A stretch of DNA of 15,712 nucleotides from assembly GCA_028565635.1 (NCBI GenBank), contig JAOXYB010026635.1:1-15712 (forward strand), given 5' to 3'. How positions within the stretch are numbered: position 1 is the stretch's first letter; the number at the start of each line of letters is the position of its first letter. The stretch is from Phoronis ovalis. Lineage: Eukaryota > Phoronida > Phoronidae. The position numbers and the translations under genes are program-made. The notes under the pieces are model-generated. The model worked only from the letters and a program-made list of their open reading frames with translations. It ran no database searches and was not told the origin of the DNA. Below are positions 8,640 to 15,712 of the stretch, one piece after another.

Positions 8640-11600
8640 GTAAGTAGACATTTCATTGGCTATATAGTTTATACTTCATTACGATTAACGACTAAAAGAT
8701 AACAATGTAAAAAATATATCAGTTGCATCTCAAAAACAACATTAAAAATTAATGTGCAGTGTAAATCTTATCAATTAGTGAACATATGTAACATATAATA
8801 AAGTACATAATATTGTACGAAAATAATGCAACACTGAAGTTATATAAGAAAGCGTGTGTATGTTGTTTACCTTGAGTTGTAAAAGTTTTTAAAAAATAAA
8901 TAGCTGGAGTAGATATAAAGGGACCGTTGAGAAACAGTGAAAGGATATCCCGTTAACCAATTATAGTTGCACTCAGTTTAATGAACAATAATATATTAAT
9001 TTATTACGTAATAGTGAATAAAATCACCACCAGGTGCTGCTACGTGAAATTACGTTTTTATTCATAACTCTAGTAATTTTTGAGATATTGTAATGAACAT
9101 TGGTGGACAGATTAAGTAAGTAATTACCTTTTAATTTGCTACGTAATAATAAACAAGGTCACCGCAAGGAGCCACCACAGGCCAGGTCAAATTTTCTGTT
9201 ATGTATAAATCGCATTGCTTTGATGATAGAGAAATGAAACTCAGTGGATAAGTTAACTGGATGATAACATTTTAATTTATTACGTGATTGACAAGGTCAC
9301 CACTATGGGCCGTCGCGTGAATGCATGGTTTTAATTATAACTCGAGTTGCCAGAAGACAAAAATGAATGAGCCCCGTATTTCGGTTTGTCGATAACGAAA
9401 TACAGCTTCGAATCACGAAGCGGTCGGTACGTTCTAATAGGTTATAGTACATATTTTCATTGTAACTCAGGAGCAGCAACAGTTAAGTTAACTGGATGAT
9501 AACATTTTAATTTATTACGTGATTGACAAGGTCACCACTAGGGGCCGTCGCAATGCGATTTATACATAACAGAAAATTTGTTTCATGACAGCGTTTAGTT
9601 GTTCAGTATGATTTTTAATTCCACAATATTTTCGTGTGTACGCATTGAATTTTGAATGTATTGATTCTACCCTTTACTCGGACATTAAGCCAAAATCTAC
9701 CCCCATGTTTGAAGCCAAGCAACTGCATGGTCCTCTAAGAAGTGCTGCTTTAGAGTTATTCTACAGTTAGGGAATGTTTCTTTAAAGAATGACGGACACT
9801 CAGTAATCAATACCTCTATTCTTTCAATTTTCTCATCAGTGATAAAGCGGGAATGTGGGATTGCTGTATGGATTTTCGAGTATTTTTCGTTTAATGTTTT
9901 AAATGCTGTGGCTATTTCGTGAGATTTTTCAATAGGAGTATGTGAGGTTGTACATTCTAGTGTCTTGATAGCAATACTGTCACAGATACTTGTATAGACG
10001 GACTGCTGCAAGTATTTGTGACAGTGATTCCCTACAAAAGCAATACCATGATATATATGCTTGCCTGTGAATGCTATTTTCTTGTAACACCTTATCTAAA
10101 TTCGATGTAACTATACCTACTCCTAAATGCTAATTTAGGCTCCTTTGCATATAAATCATTTAAGGCATCTCCGAGTTCTTTTATTTGGTGTTTCAGCGCC
10201 TCCTCCCTCTCACTAACAATGGCTAATTCAGCTAATGAAAGACCATCCTGGTTACTTTTTTATATCCTCTAACTCTTCCCTATTATGTATAAGATTATGC
10301 TGTACTCTATCTAATTCTGCTAAACTTCTTACATGCCTATCAAACACGGTTCTTGCCTCATCGCCATTTGCCCCTTCCACATAATCCATTGCCTGATCAA
10401 GAGCAATCATACAATCTAACTAGTGCGCGCGTTTCTAATTCTAATAAATCGTGGTGCTTTTTTACAATACCGAGATTCATATGGAAGTACGGGGGACATG
10501 TTCTGCGTATTTCTTTTGCAAATAAAGGATTCTGTATGACAGTGAAAAAGAGGATTGTTTAGAATTATTGGCACCACTATCTACACACTTATTATAATCC
10601 TTACAAAGTCTACGAAACGTGCAGCCTTTCACCTTATCTCTATCCACAGCTGGTACTTGCAAGAACTCTCTAGTAACAATACAAAACAAACAAGGATAAG
10701 TTCCTGCTGCTCCTGCTATGCCAAACATTTTACAGGGGAACTCATAATCTCCCATTTAAAATACCTTAATCTCTTTATCATTCCATTTACTGCTTTTAAG
10801 GTTCTTCTATATTATGAACAAATCTTTGCAAAGCTAACCTAACATTATAATATGAGTCGGGACCTTTAGAACAACTAAAAACTACTGTATTCTTGACAGA
10901 ATTGCGATTATCTACATTGACCACACTGTCACTCGCTTTATCGCCCCCGATTTTCAACCAAAGTTCATTTTGTAGTATACTGTTGTTTTTCCATTGAAGT
11001 CTAACTTCATTTTTATACCTATCCAACAATTTAAAAACATATTCGGGTAAATTACTAATAAATACATGAGCTACTTCTTTGTAAATTATACCTTTTATTC
11101 TTCTAGGATCTTTCTCGTCTTTAAATTGCATTGAAATAGTTTCACCTTCAATCCAGTCGCCTATTATTTTCCTCTGCTCTTCTCTCTGTGTCTTCTCACT
11201 ATCTTGTATAACACCTATTGTTTTTAATTTTTTCTTTAATTTTCTTTCCTGAAATGTTGATAGTCCAACATCTGTTTTTATTTGAAGTCCCTACTTCGTA
11301 TGTATTCGCCCTTCAGTTTTTACTCCTCCTTTTTCTGCAATTTTTCTCCGTTTTAATTCTGCACTCTGTTGCATTGCTGTATCTGTTTCTCCAGCTAATA
11401 TTCGTCTGGTATTTTCTATTTCTCTAACTCTCCTCTTTTTTAAAGATGACAATGCCATTGATGAAATTTTTCTGGCTCTCCTGACGTGTTTGTAATAGAG
11501 GTATTAAAAAATGTTTTAATCGATTAAATATTTATTCTCAACCTTATATTTGTTATATAAATGGTATTGTAACTATACTTAAGATTTTTTTTTGTTAAAC

Positions 11601-14600
11601 TTATGTTGAAGTCTCAAATATTGTAAGCTATACTATTTCATAGTTTCTATTTTGATGACGCAAGTTAAACCAAACGTTTCCCAGTTTAATTTCATAAAAA
11701 AGGCTACATTCTATGGATATCAAAGCTGGTTGCTTATTAATAATAATTAGTAATTTACTGTTAACTTACTTTAGTAATAAATCATAACCTACGTACCTGT
11801 CCTCCTGTTTTTAATTAAGTACACCATCCTTTAACTGTTTAACTTTGCGCTTGCTAATTCTTTCCAAAAAAAAAATTCCTCAACAGGATGAAGAGGCTCT
11901 TCTATAGATTTGTTTAATATTTCATCTATGCTTATATTGCATTCATCTTGGTCACCTCTTGGGGGTGACGTTCGAATGTCCACAGGTAACATTAGTGCAT
12001 TATGTTGTAAGACAGGAATATTAGCAGGAATAGGATTTATATTCATATCCTGGTTAACACAAATGTGGCTTATCATATTCTCTAGTTCCCCTTCTAAATT
12101 ACAAATAGTGCATTCAACAGGTAATGACAATATATTAGTTTTAAACCCCCTATCTATTTTCCAACATCACCAAAGTGAAAATCCTCTTTGCACCATGGAC
12201 ACGGAATAAATGAACTTTCAGTATCAGTCATCCATTTTGATAAACAGACCGAACAAAACATGCCCACATGTTCATATTTTGGAAGTACCACTGATTTTGG
12301 ATTATAAATCAAATGACATACTGGACGTGTTAAATTATTTTTTTCATTTTCTTTTTAACTTATTGAATGAAAATGTGTCATAACTAATAAATTTTTGACT
12401 GATTAACATCCAAATGAGTAAATATATCAACTGATGAACATCAAATGGTAGAGACTGGGCATGAGAAATTTTATTAAACAGTCTGTGCCTCTGTGAGTAC
12501 TCAGCAGCCCCTATCTTAGTAATACTGTCAAATTGCATGCAAATACTGCAATCTTCTATTTTACCCTGTCTATACTAAATGCACTGTTATTAAAAAATAT
12601 ATTAGACATTTGTCCGAACTTTCTGGCTTCCTCCAGCTTTTCTACTGATGGACTTTACTGAAGTTTAATATTCCTAAGGTAGCTGTAACACTTTGTAAAT
12701 ATTTTGTCTGGATGCTTCAATATCAGTATTATTGTCTATACTACAACACGTGCTTATATCTACAGAATATGTTTTGGCCTTAAATATTCTTTTTTTTCTT
12801 ATTTCATCTCTGGTTTGTGCTCTACCACAGCATAGTCTGCACAAACTATGTAATTTGCTTACATGAAAATCATATACATGCGTATGTTCACTACCTGCAT
12901 ACATGGCCATTATAAACAATTTAATAAAATATATTTAAATAAATTTACAATATATAACTAATAACAAATTCTAGGGAATACATTTGAACATTACATGCAC
13001 AAAACATAAAGATTAAAAGATAAAATAAACACAATGAGTGTACTCTACAGTCAAGTACTGTAGTAACACGCATGCAGCCAACAACACTAAAATAAAAAAT
13101 TCAAAAAATATTCTACATTAAACGTGATTCTATTTTGTTGTTGTTGTCCAAACTCACCTAAGAAGATTGAAGAAAATGTTAAGCCACAGATCCAGGTTCA
13201 AAAATGATTTTTGGACACACGTTATTTAAAATATAAGAAAAGTAACTCAGCACTTCTGTCCCAGCTGAACATAAGAAGGATATGATAACAGAACAGAAAT
13301 TTATAAGGAAATGACTCACAGATAATGTATCTAATTATTTTAAACATCTGTGATGTGCTAACACTTGCTTTTTAAGGTCAGCTTTTAAATATTATCATGC
13401 ATTGGTGTTATTTACTAAGAACTTAGCATTTTAATATTTACGCAGGAAGTTAACTTCTGCACATGCGCAAGTATTTAAACATCTGTTTCAGATACTTACA
13501 ATGTACAGAATGTAGTAACCGTAGTAATATAAACATTCTATAGAAACTAAATGTTAAGATTTAATAGGATATTTTCAGCAGTGTGGCCTGTGGCGGCTCC
13601 TTGCGGTGACCTTGTTCATTATTACGTATCAAATTAAAAGGTAATTACTTACTTAATCTGTCCACAAATGTTCATTACAATATCTCAAAATTTACTAGAT
13701 TTATAAATAAAAACCTAAATTTCACATAGCAGCACCTGGTGGTGATTTCATTCACTATAACGTAATAAATTAATATATTATTGTTCATTAAACTTGTCTA
13801 CCAAATTTCACTACTCTATCTCAAACACTGTTGCAATAATAAAGAAAAAGGGTAAACCTTCATGTGGCGGCGCCTGGTGGTGACCTTGATCATTATTACA
13901 TAATCAAGTAAAAGATAATTGTTCAATTAACCTACCCATTAATTTTCATTACCGTAACCCAATTAAAACAATAATTAAAACAGTTTAAAATATGCGGGGT
14001 CACTGAGTGCAAAAATAATTGGTTAATGGGATATCCATTCACTGTTTCTCAACAGTCCTTTATATCTACTAACTGGTCTGTAAAAACGGATAGAGACAAA
14101 TGTTATACATGTATCATGCATACAGGTATATGTTGAATATTATACAATTCGATGTATGGTGTTTTTTCCCATTCAACGCCATGAATGTAATCATTACTGG
14201 CAGCACTCCATGTACACGCCGAGCTGCATTAACTGTAATGTGTGCTGTTTTTTCTATTTAGGTTGGGATCACCACATTTTCAAGCGAAATTCAGGATAGG
14301 ATTTCTTTACTCCACGACACGGATAAATGCAAATTCTTGAAGGATTTTAAAGGAATCCAAGTTGATACTAGGGGTAGGACGAATATGCATGGTGCGTTGA
14401 TACGAGCCCAGCAGCTGTTGTCACAGAGTGGTCGCTTCAATACTTTAAAAGTTATTTTTTTAATATCAGACGGCTTTTGGAATGACGGAGGAGATCCCAA
14501 ACCTGTAGCTGAAGCACTTAAAAATGATCCTAAGGATCCTAAATATTTGATTACAGTCGGTAGGTAGATTAATGGCATTGAAAGCAAAACATATTCTATT

Positions 14601-15491
14601 CTATTCTATTGTACCGCGGAAGCTATTCCAGTTAGGGATATTGACAATTATGTCTATACCTACAACAAATTTTTCTGGCAGGGAATTATTAGATAATTGA
14701 ATGCTGTGGACATTTTGGAAATCTCGAGAGAATTGCTGCTTCATCATGCCCTAAATAGTACTGTTAGTATGCAATAAGAGAAATGATGATTTAGATATTG
14801 CATACAAATGTATTCACATTTAAGGAACATACTAACACTTAACACATAACACTTTCAAGTTTATATATTTGTTCACGTAGGTGTTGGACGTTGGGATAAG
14901 AGAGTTATGAAACGTATGGCGTCGAGGGATGCCAAGGGAAGAATCATGTCTTTGGATATAGATTGCTTTAAGAATTTCGCTGCATTGGCAAATTATTTCC
15001 ATAAAGGTTGATGCTTCAATTTTAATGATATTCTTGAATTGTTGATGATGCTTCATCAGATATCAAATCCTATTAATAGATTACGCATAGTTGCAACAAG
15101 TCCTATAAATAAGGCAATGTTTCTTCACATATCTATATTTTACCACGAAAAAGCTGACTACTAAATAAGGTGTTATTCATTGAGGCAAGTCACTGGTAAC
15201 TGTTCTGTAATTTCTAAAATAGCATTTAAACTTAGAATGCATATGTATTTCTTTTAGTGTTCTGAGTAAACTGAGTGTATAATATAGAATTTTGATTAAA
15301 GGATGAAGATATCTCTATTTAAGGCCAACAGAAAGCTGCACGTGTAGATGCTACCCCTGACAAATGCCCTGTACGCTGTGTTGGAGAGGCTCGTTGCGGC
15401 TGTGACGCTTACGGTGGAAAGGCATACAGCTGTATATGTGACTCTGGAAAGCGCATTGTAGAAACTACAGTGGGACAACATGGTTGCCAGG
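8376..15491 (+). CDS. Secreted von Willebrand A domain protein (gene span, 3' part beyond window)
   Basis: Four plus-strand exons (8376-8639, 14262-14559, 14881-15006, 15324-15491) join with matching phases 0, 1, 1 and give 285 residues before the last seen donor. Residues 1-18 are a signal peptide. About 50-229 form one VWA (I-type) domain with the full metal-ion-dependent adhesion site: DQSLS at 56-60, Thr128 in RTN, and Asp158 in ISDG. Residues 244-284 hold seven cysteines in a small EGF-like or novel module encoded by a symmetric 1-1 exon, the usual arrangement for shuffled extracellular domains. VWA proteins of this build (matrilin-like and others) bind matrix proteins through the metal ion outside the cell; an adhesion or matrix role is inferred. 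The first intron carries a 5.2-kb transposon in antisense. More modules probably follow to the right. Confidence 0.8.
8640..8907 (+). other. VWA gene intron 1, left remnant outside the transposon
   Basis: AT-rich intron sequence from the donor to the left transposon end. With 14071-14261 on the other side it makes an original intron of about 460 bp. Confidence 0.6.
8908..8976 (+). repeat. Left terminal inverted repeat
   Basis: Starts AGTAGATATAAAGGG and runs to GCACTCAG. It matches the inverted right end over the whole length apart from about eight substitutions and a one-base gap. Sequence similarity stops sharply just outside, which fixes the element border to within a few bases. Confidence 0.8.
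8976..9184 (+). repeat. Left subterminal arm with two GGTCACC modules
   Basis: From GTTTAATGAACAATAATA to CCACCACAGGCCA this arm is the inverted partner of 13584-13803, sharing landmarks such as ATTACGTAAT, TCACCACCAGGTGCTGC, GTAATGAACATTGG and GTCACCGCAAGGAGCC. It contains module copies at about 9024-9040 and 9155-9176. It joins the left terminal repeat directly, whereas the right side has about 199 bp in between. Confidence 0.78.
9251..9316 (+). repeat. 66-bp direct repeat, copy 1
   Basis: AGTTAACTGGATGATAACAT at the start and GGGCCGTCGC at the end. Copy 2 at 9486-9551 differs at one base. Each copy contains the ATTACGTGATTGAC and AAGGTCACCACTA module, so these are the third and fourth module copies of the left end. 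The near identity means this duplication is younger than the divergence of the two arms. Confidence 0.85.
9486..9551 (+). repeat. 66-bp direct repeat, copy 2
   Basis: One mismatch to copy 1 (T versus G in CTATGGGCC/CTAGGGGCC). It overlaps by one base the right half of the 30-bp inverted repeat that contains the transposase stop codon. Confidence 0.85.
9560..11480 (-). pseudogene. Transposase core (Chapaev/RAG-like), broken
   Basis: Begins RARKISSMALSSLKKRR and a Lys/Glu-rich region. Then ELWLKIGGDK (Asp at 10940-10942, candidate first catalytic Asp), NSVKNTVVFSC, GDYEF, the zinc-type pair GTYPCLFCIVTR (Cys at 10690-10692 and 10681-10683), and NPLF...CPPYFHMNLGI. A helical Glu/Lys stretch follows, then GNHCHKYLQ, ITDEKIERIE, FLEDHAVAWL, GLMSE and VESIHSKFN (Glu at 9665-9667, candidate catalytic Glu). 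It ends NAVMKQIFCYV with TAA at 9560-9562. Stops at 11291-11293, 10756-10758 and 9674-9676, and frame changes near 10800, 10557, 10415, 10256, 10120, 10055 and 9700, break it. The role would be cutting and joining of the element ends in the nucleus. Assignment of catalytic residues is inference from position. The plus-strand Phe/Leu-rich frame at 11218-11427 is the shadow of the charged region. Confidence 0.72.
11481..11796 (-). other. Probable transposase intron
   Basis: Runs from donor ACAG|GTACGT to acceptor CAAACACGTCAG, 316 nt, AT-rich and full of stops. In the frame VKQLKDGVLN it joins phase 2 to phase 2, leading into RRARKISSMALSSLKKRR. Supported only by splice-like ends and phase agreement. 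Confidence 0.5.
11831..12151 (-). pseudogene. C2H2-like finger and acidic linker of the transposase
   Basis: A single open frame with LSLPVECTICNLEGELENMISHIC, matching the finger that follows the RING in RAG1, then a variable linker and a conserved-looking end SIEEPLHPVEEFFFWKELA. The final His of the C2H2 pattern appears as Cys (HIC), either C2HC or a change. The frame ends at a TAA at 11831-11833, shortly before the putative splice donor. The plus-strand frame at 11910-12209 is its shadow. Confidence 0.65.
12154..12330 (-). pseudogene. RING-like finger segment of the transposase N-terminus
   Basis: In one minus-strand frame: TRPVCHLIYNPKSVV, YEHVGMFCSVCLSKWM, then FIPCPWCKEDF before a TAG at 12154-12156. 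The FCSVC and PCPWC pairs correspond to the FCRVC and YCPSC pairs of the RAG1 RING. The first pair is reduced to a single Cys followed by His; an Arg codon (CGT) stands three residues before the Cys, one transition from Cys. So the finger was probably complete once. Confidence 0.68.
12920..13583 (-). other. Transposon 5' leader and promoter region
   Basis: Between the first ATG of the transposase frame and the right arm. AT-rich, no open frame with features. The transposase promoter should lie here, but I see no convincing TATA element at a usable distance. Confidence 0.4.
13584..13803 (-). repeat. Right subterminal arm, inverted partner of the left arm
   Basis: Reverse complement of the left arm, with two module copies at about 13591-13613 and 13729-13746. 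Similarity is high enough to align by eye without gaps longer than a few bases. Confidence 0.78.
13804..14002 (-). repeat. Extra ~199-bp segment of the right arm with a seventh module
   Basis: Present only on the right, between the arm and the terminal repeat. It holds another GGTCACC module (about 13865-13887, TGGCGGCGCCTGGTGGTGAC) with an adjoining ATTATTACATAAT. The left end must have lost the equivalent, or this is an extra copy gained by exchange between modules. Confidence 0.6.
14003..14070 (-). repeat. Right terminal inverted repeat
   Basis: Reads AGTAGATATAAAGGAC on the minus strand from 14070 inward to GCACTCAG, the partner of the left end. The differences are scattered, as expected of an old copy. 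Confidence 0.8.
14071..14261 (+). other. VWA gene intron 1, right remnant with polypyrimidine tract
   Basis: Host intron from the right transposon end to the acceptor TTTTTTCTATTTAG. No repeat or exon seen. Confidence 0.55.
14262..14559 (+). CDS. VWA gene exon 2: central VWA domain
   Basis: The acceptor TTTTTTCTATTTAG ends at 14261. The exon opens with VGITTFSS, the second core strand that normally follows the first helix of a VWA domain. RGRTNMHGALIRAQQLL supplies the metal-binding Thr, and KVIFLISDGFWNDGGDP the core strand with the metal-binding Asp. It ends YLITV plus one base at donor AGTCG|GTAGGT (GT at 14560-14561), phase 1. The frame is intact and continues exactly from exon 1 across the transposon-bearing intron. 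Confidence 0.87.
14560..14880 (+). other. VWA gene intron 2
   Basis: 321 bp with GT...AG ends. Contains a short TTCTA microsatellite (about 14593-14610) and otherwise plain AT-rich sequence. Confidence 0.7.
14881..15006 (+). CDS. VWA gene exon 3: end of the VWA domain
   Basis: The acceptor TTTGTTCACGTAG ends at 14880. From phase 1 it reads GVGRWDKRVMKRMAS, continuing the ITV strand of exon 2, then the last strand and helix of the fold (IMSLDIDCFKNFAALANYF). The donor is ATAAAG|GTTGAT (GT at 15007-15008), again phase 1. The exon is 126 nt, 42 codons. Confidence 0.82.
15007..15323 (+). other. VWA gene intron 3
   Basis: 317 bp, GT...AG, AT-rich. The minus-strand frame that starts nearby (15296-15505) is the shadow of exon 4. 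Confidence 0.65.
15324..15491 (+). CDS. VWA gene exon 4: seven-cysteine module
   Basis: The acceptor TATCTCTATTTAAG ends at 15323; from phase 1 it reads GQQKAARVDATPDKC and then a compact Cys-rich domain. Spacing is C-x3-C-x5-C-x-C-x9-C-x-C-x15-C, residues 244-284 of the conceptual protein. The C-x-C near the end recalls EGF, but seven cysteines and the CGC pair differ from the standard six-cysteine EGF. The donor is GCCAGG|GTAACA (GT at 15492-15493), phase 1. The symmetric 1-1 exon suggests a shuffled module with more downstream. Confidence 0.78.
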
Positions 15492-15712
15492 GTAACACAA
15501 TGCATATAATTACATCTGTGACATGTATGATGAAATACTATATATTTCCAAATAGAAGCCCAGGGAATTTATTCAAATATCGGAATTCTGCGGTGGGCGT
15601 TTATTAAGGGGTGGTGTTTATTTAATTTTTTAGCCTATTAAGGGGGCGAGAACCGTTTATTTCTTAGTTATCTTTGTTACAATGTATCTTTAAAACTATA
15701 CACTAAAAGTAT
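15492..15712 (+). other. Start of the fourth VWA gene intron, with a repeat-like patch
   Basis: After the donor, 15585-15660 contains GGGCGTTTATT, GGTGGTGTTTATTT and GGGGGCGAGAACCGTTTATTT, a G-rich degenerate repetition unlike the surrounding intron. Possibly the edge of a dispersed repeat. No exon is visible before the window ends. Confidence 0.45.

Larger units (their letters stand above)
9188..9580. repeat. 30-bp perfect inverted repeat around the duplicated segment
   Basis: CAAATTTTCTGTTATGTATA...CGCATTG at 9188-9217 is the exact reverse complement of 9551-9580. The right copy holds the last codons and the TAA (9560-9562) of the transposase frame; the left copy is a displaced inverted duplicate of that tail. 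With the 66-bp repeats it marks a local rearrangement at the left end of the element. Confidence 0.85.
11797..12919 (-). pseudogene. RAG1 N-terminus-like part of the transposase, first exon
   Basis: Reading the minus strand down from ATG 12919, and switching frame where needed, the order is as follows. HVSKLHSLCRLC comes first, then a basic EIRKKR stretch and CSIDNNTDIE. Then HPDKIFTKCYSYL, EDCSIC, a RING-like finger, and finally VECTICNLEGELENMISHIC, a C2H2-type finger. Vertebrate RAG1 has the same order in its N-terminal half: LCRIC, FRIDV...HPTEFCHNCW, SCDIC, the RING (...FCRVC...YCPSC) and the VKC...HHISSH finger. Breaks: frame changes near 12715, 12565, 12350, 12150 and 11845, an in-frame TAA at 12655-12657, and a further stop before the donor. 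The likely donor is ACAG|GTACGT (GT at 11796-11795). A dimerisation or DNA/protein-contact role is inferred from RAG1. It cannot make a full protein as read. Confidence 0.75.
8908..14070 (-). mobile_element. N-RAG / Chapaev-type DNA transposon (degraded, ~5.2 kb)
   Basis: Both ends carry ~69-bp terminal inverted repeats beginning AGTAGATATAAAGG (left 8908-8976, right 14003-14070 inverted). Inside these lie long subterminal arms that pair between the ends (8976-9184 with 13584-13803). Between the arms is a minus-strand transposase pseudogene whose N-terminal part is co-linear with the zinc modules of the N-terminal half of vertebrate RAG1. N-RAG-TP elements of this type were reported from the mollusc Aplysia, and I recall them being placed in the Chapaev superfamily; that placement is from memory, not tested. 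No clean target duplication: CTGG abuts the left end (8904-8907) and recurs two bases outside the right end (14073-14076). Orientation is antisense to the VWA gene, and all transposon sequence lies within the intron, so host coding is not interrupted. Confidence 0.82.

Noticed and set aside
11218-11427. Plus-strand 69-codon frame rich in Phe and Leu, looking like membrane helices
   Set aside because: It is the reverse of the Lys/Glu-rich part of the transposase core, whose minus-strand frame runs through from the acceptor with only one stop. The hydrophobic look comes from reading AAA/GAA codons backwards.
8908-14070. Complete RAG1-RAG2 (ProtoRAG-like) element
   Set aside because: No second gene with kelch or PHD features is present on either strand, and I found no CACAGTG-type heptamer at the ends. 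A single transposase fits better.
14291-14587. Minus-strand 98-codon frame
   Set aside because: Exact reverse of VWA exon 2, whose plus-strand reading has the metal-site residues and correct splice borders.
14593-14610. TTCTA microsatellite as a functional repeat
   Set aside because: Only about three units; common in AT-rich introns.

Overview
The window is animal nuclear DNA. It is AT-rich, its genes are split by introns with GT...AG borders, and its proteins are extracellular modular types (EGF repeats, a von Willebrand A domain). It holds a decayed DNA transposon whose protein resembles the N-terminal half of RAG1, a kind described from molluscs. An invertebrate, most likely a lophotrochozoan such as a mollusc, fits best; this is inference and I cannot name a species.

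Layout. (1) Positions 672-6950, minus strand: the 5' part of a secreted protein with calcium-binding EGF repeats. A signal-peptide exon (6837-6950) and a 34-nt micro-exon (6297-6330) lead across a 4.6-kb intron to four EGF exons (1504-1681, 1266-1400, 955-1072, 672-796). The big intron holds repeats and an eroded Cys-rich reading-frame remnant. (2) 6951-8375: intergenic space between two divergently transcribed genes. (3) 8376-15491, plus strand: the 5' part of a second secreted protein, with a signal peptide, one VWA domain with a complete metal-binding site, and a seven-cysteine module. Its exons are 8376-8639, 14262-14559, 14881-15006 and 15324-15491. The gene continues past the right edge. 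(4) 8908-14070: a transposon of about 5.2 kb sitting antisense inside the first intron of the VWA gene. Without it that intron would be about 460 bp.

The transposon is the most interesting object. It has ~69-bp terminal inverted repeats, subterminal arms built from a repeated GGTCACC module (four copies on the left, three inverted on the right), and a minus-strand transposase pseudogene. Its N-terminal part (12919 down to 11831) follows RAG1 N-terminal order: an LCRLC zinc site, a KCY site, a CSIC pair, a RING-like finger, then a C2H2-like finger. A probable 316-nt intron separates it from a transposase core (about 11480 down to 9560). The core has a GGDK motif, a PCLFC zinc pair and an ESIH motif. 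The order matches what has been reported as N-RAG-TP/Chapaev-type elements. This copy is broken by many frameshifts and several stops.

The two host genes both appear to encode secreted, modular, matrix- or adhesion-type proteins. They start about 1.4 kb apart on opposite strands and may share a promoter region. I see no RNA genes, CRISPR arrays or bacterial features.
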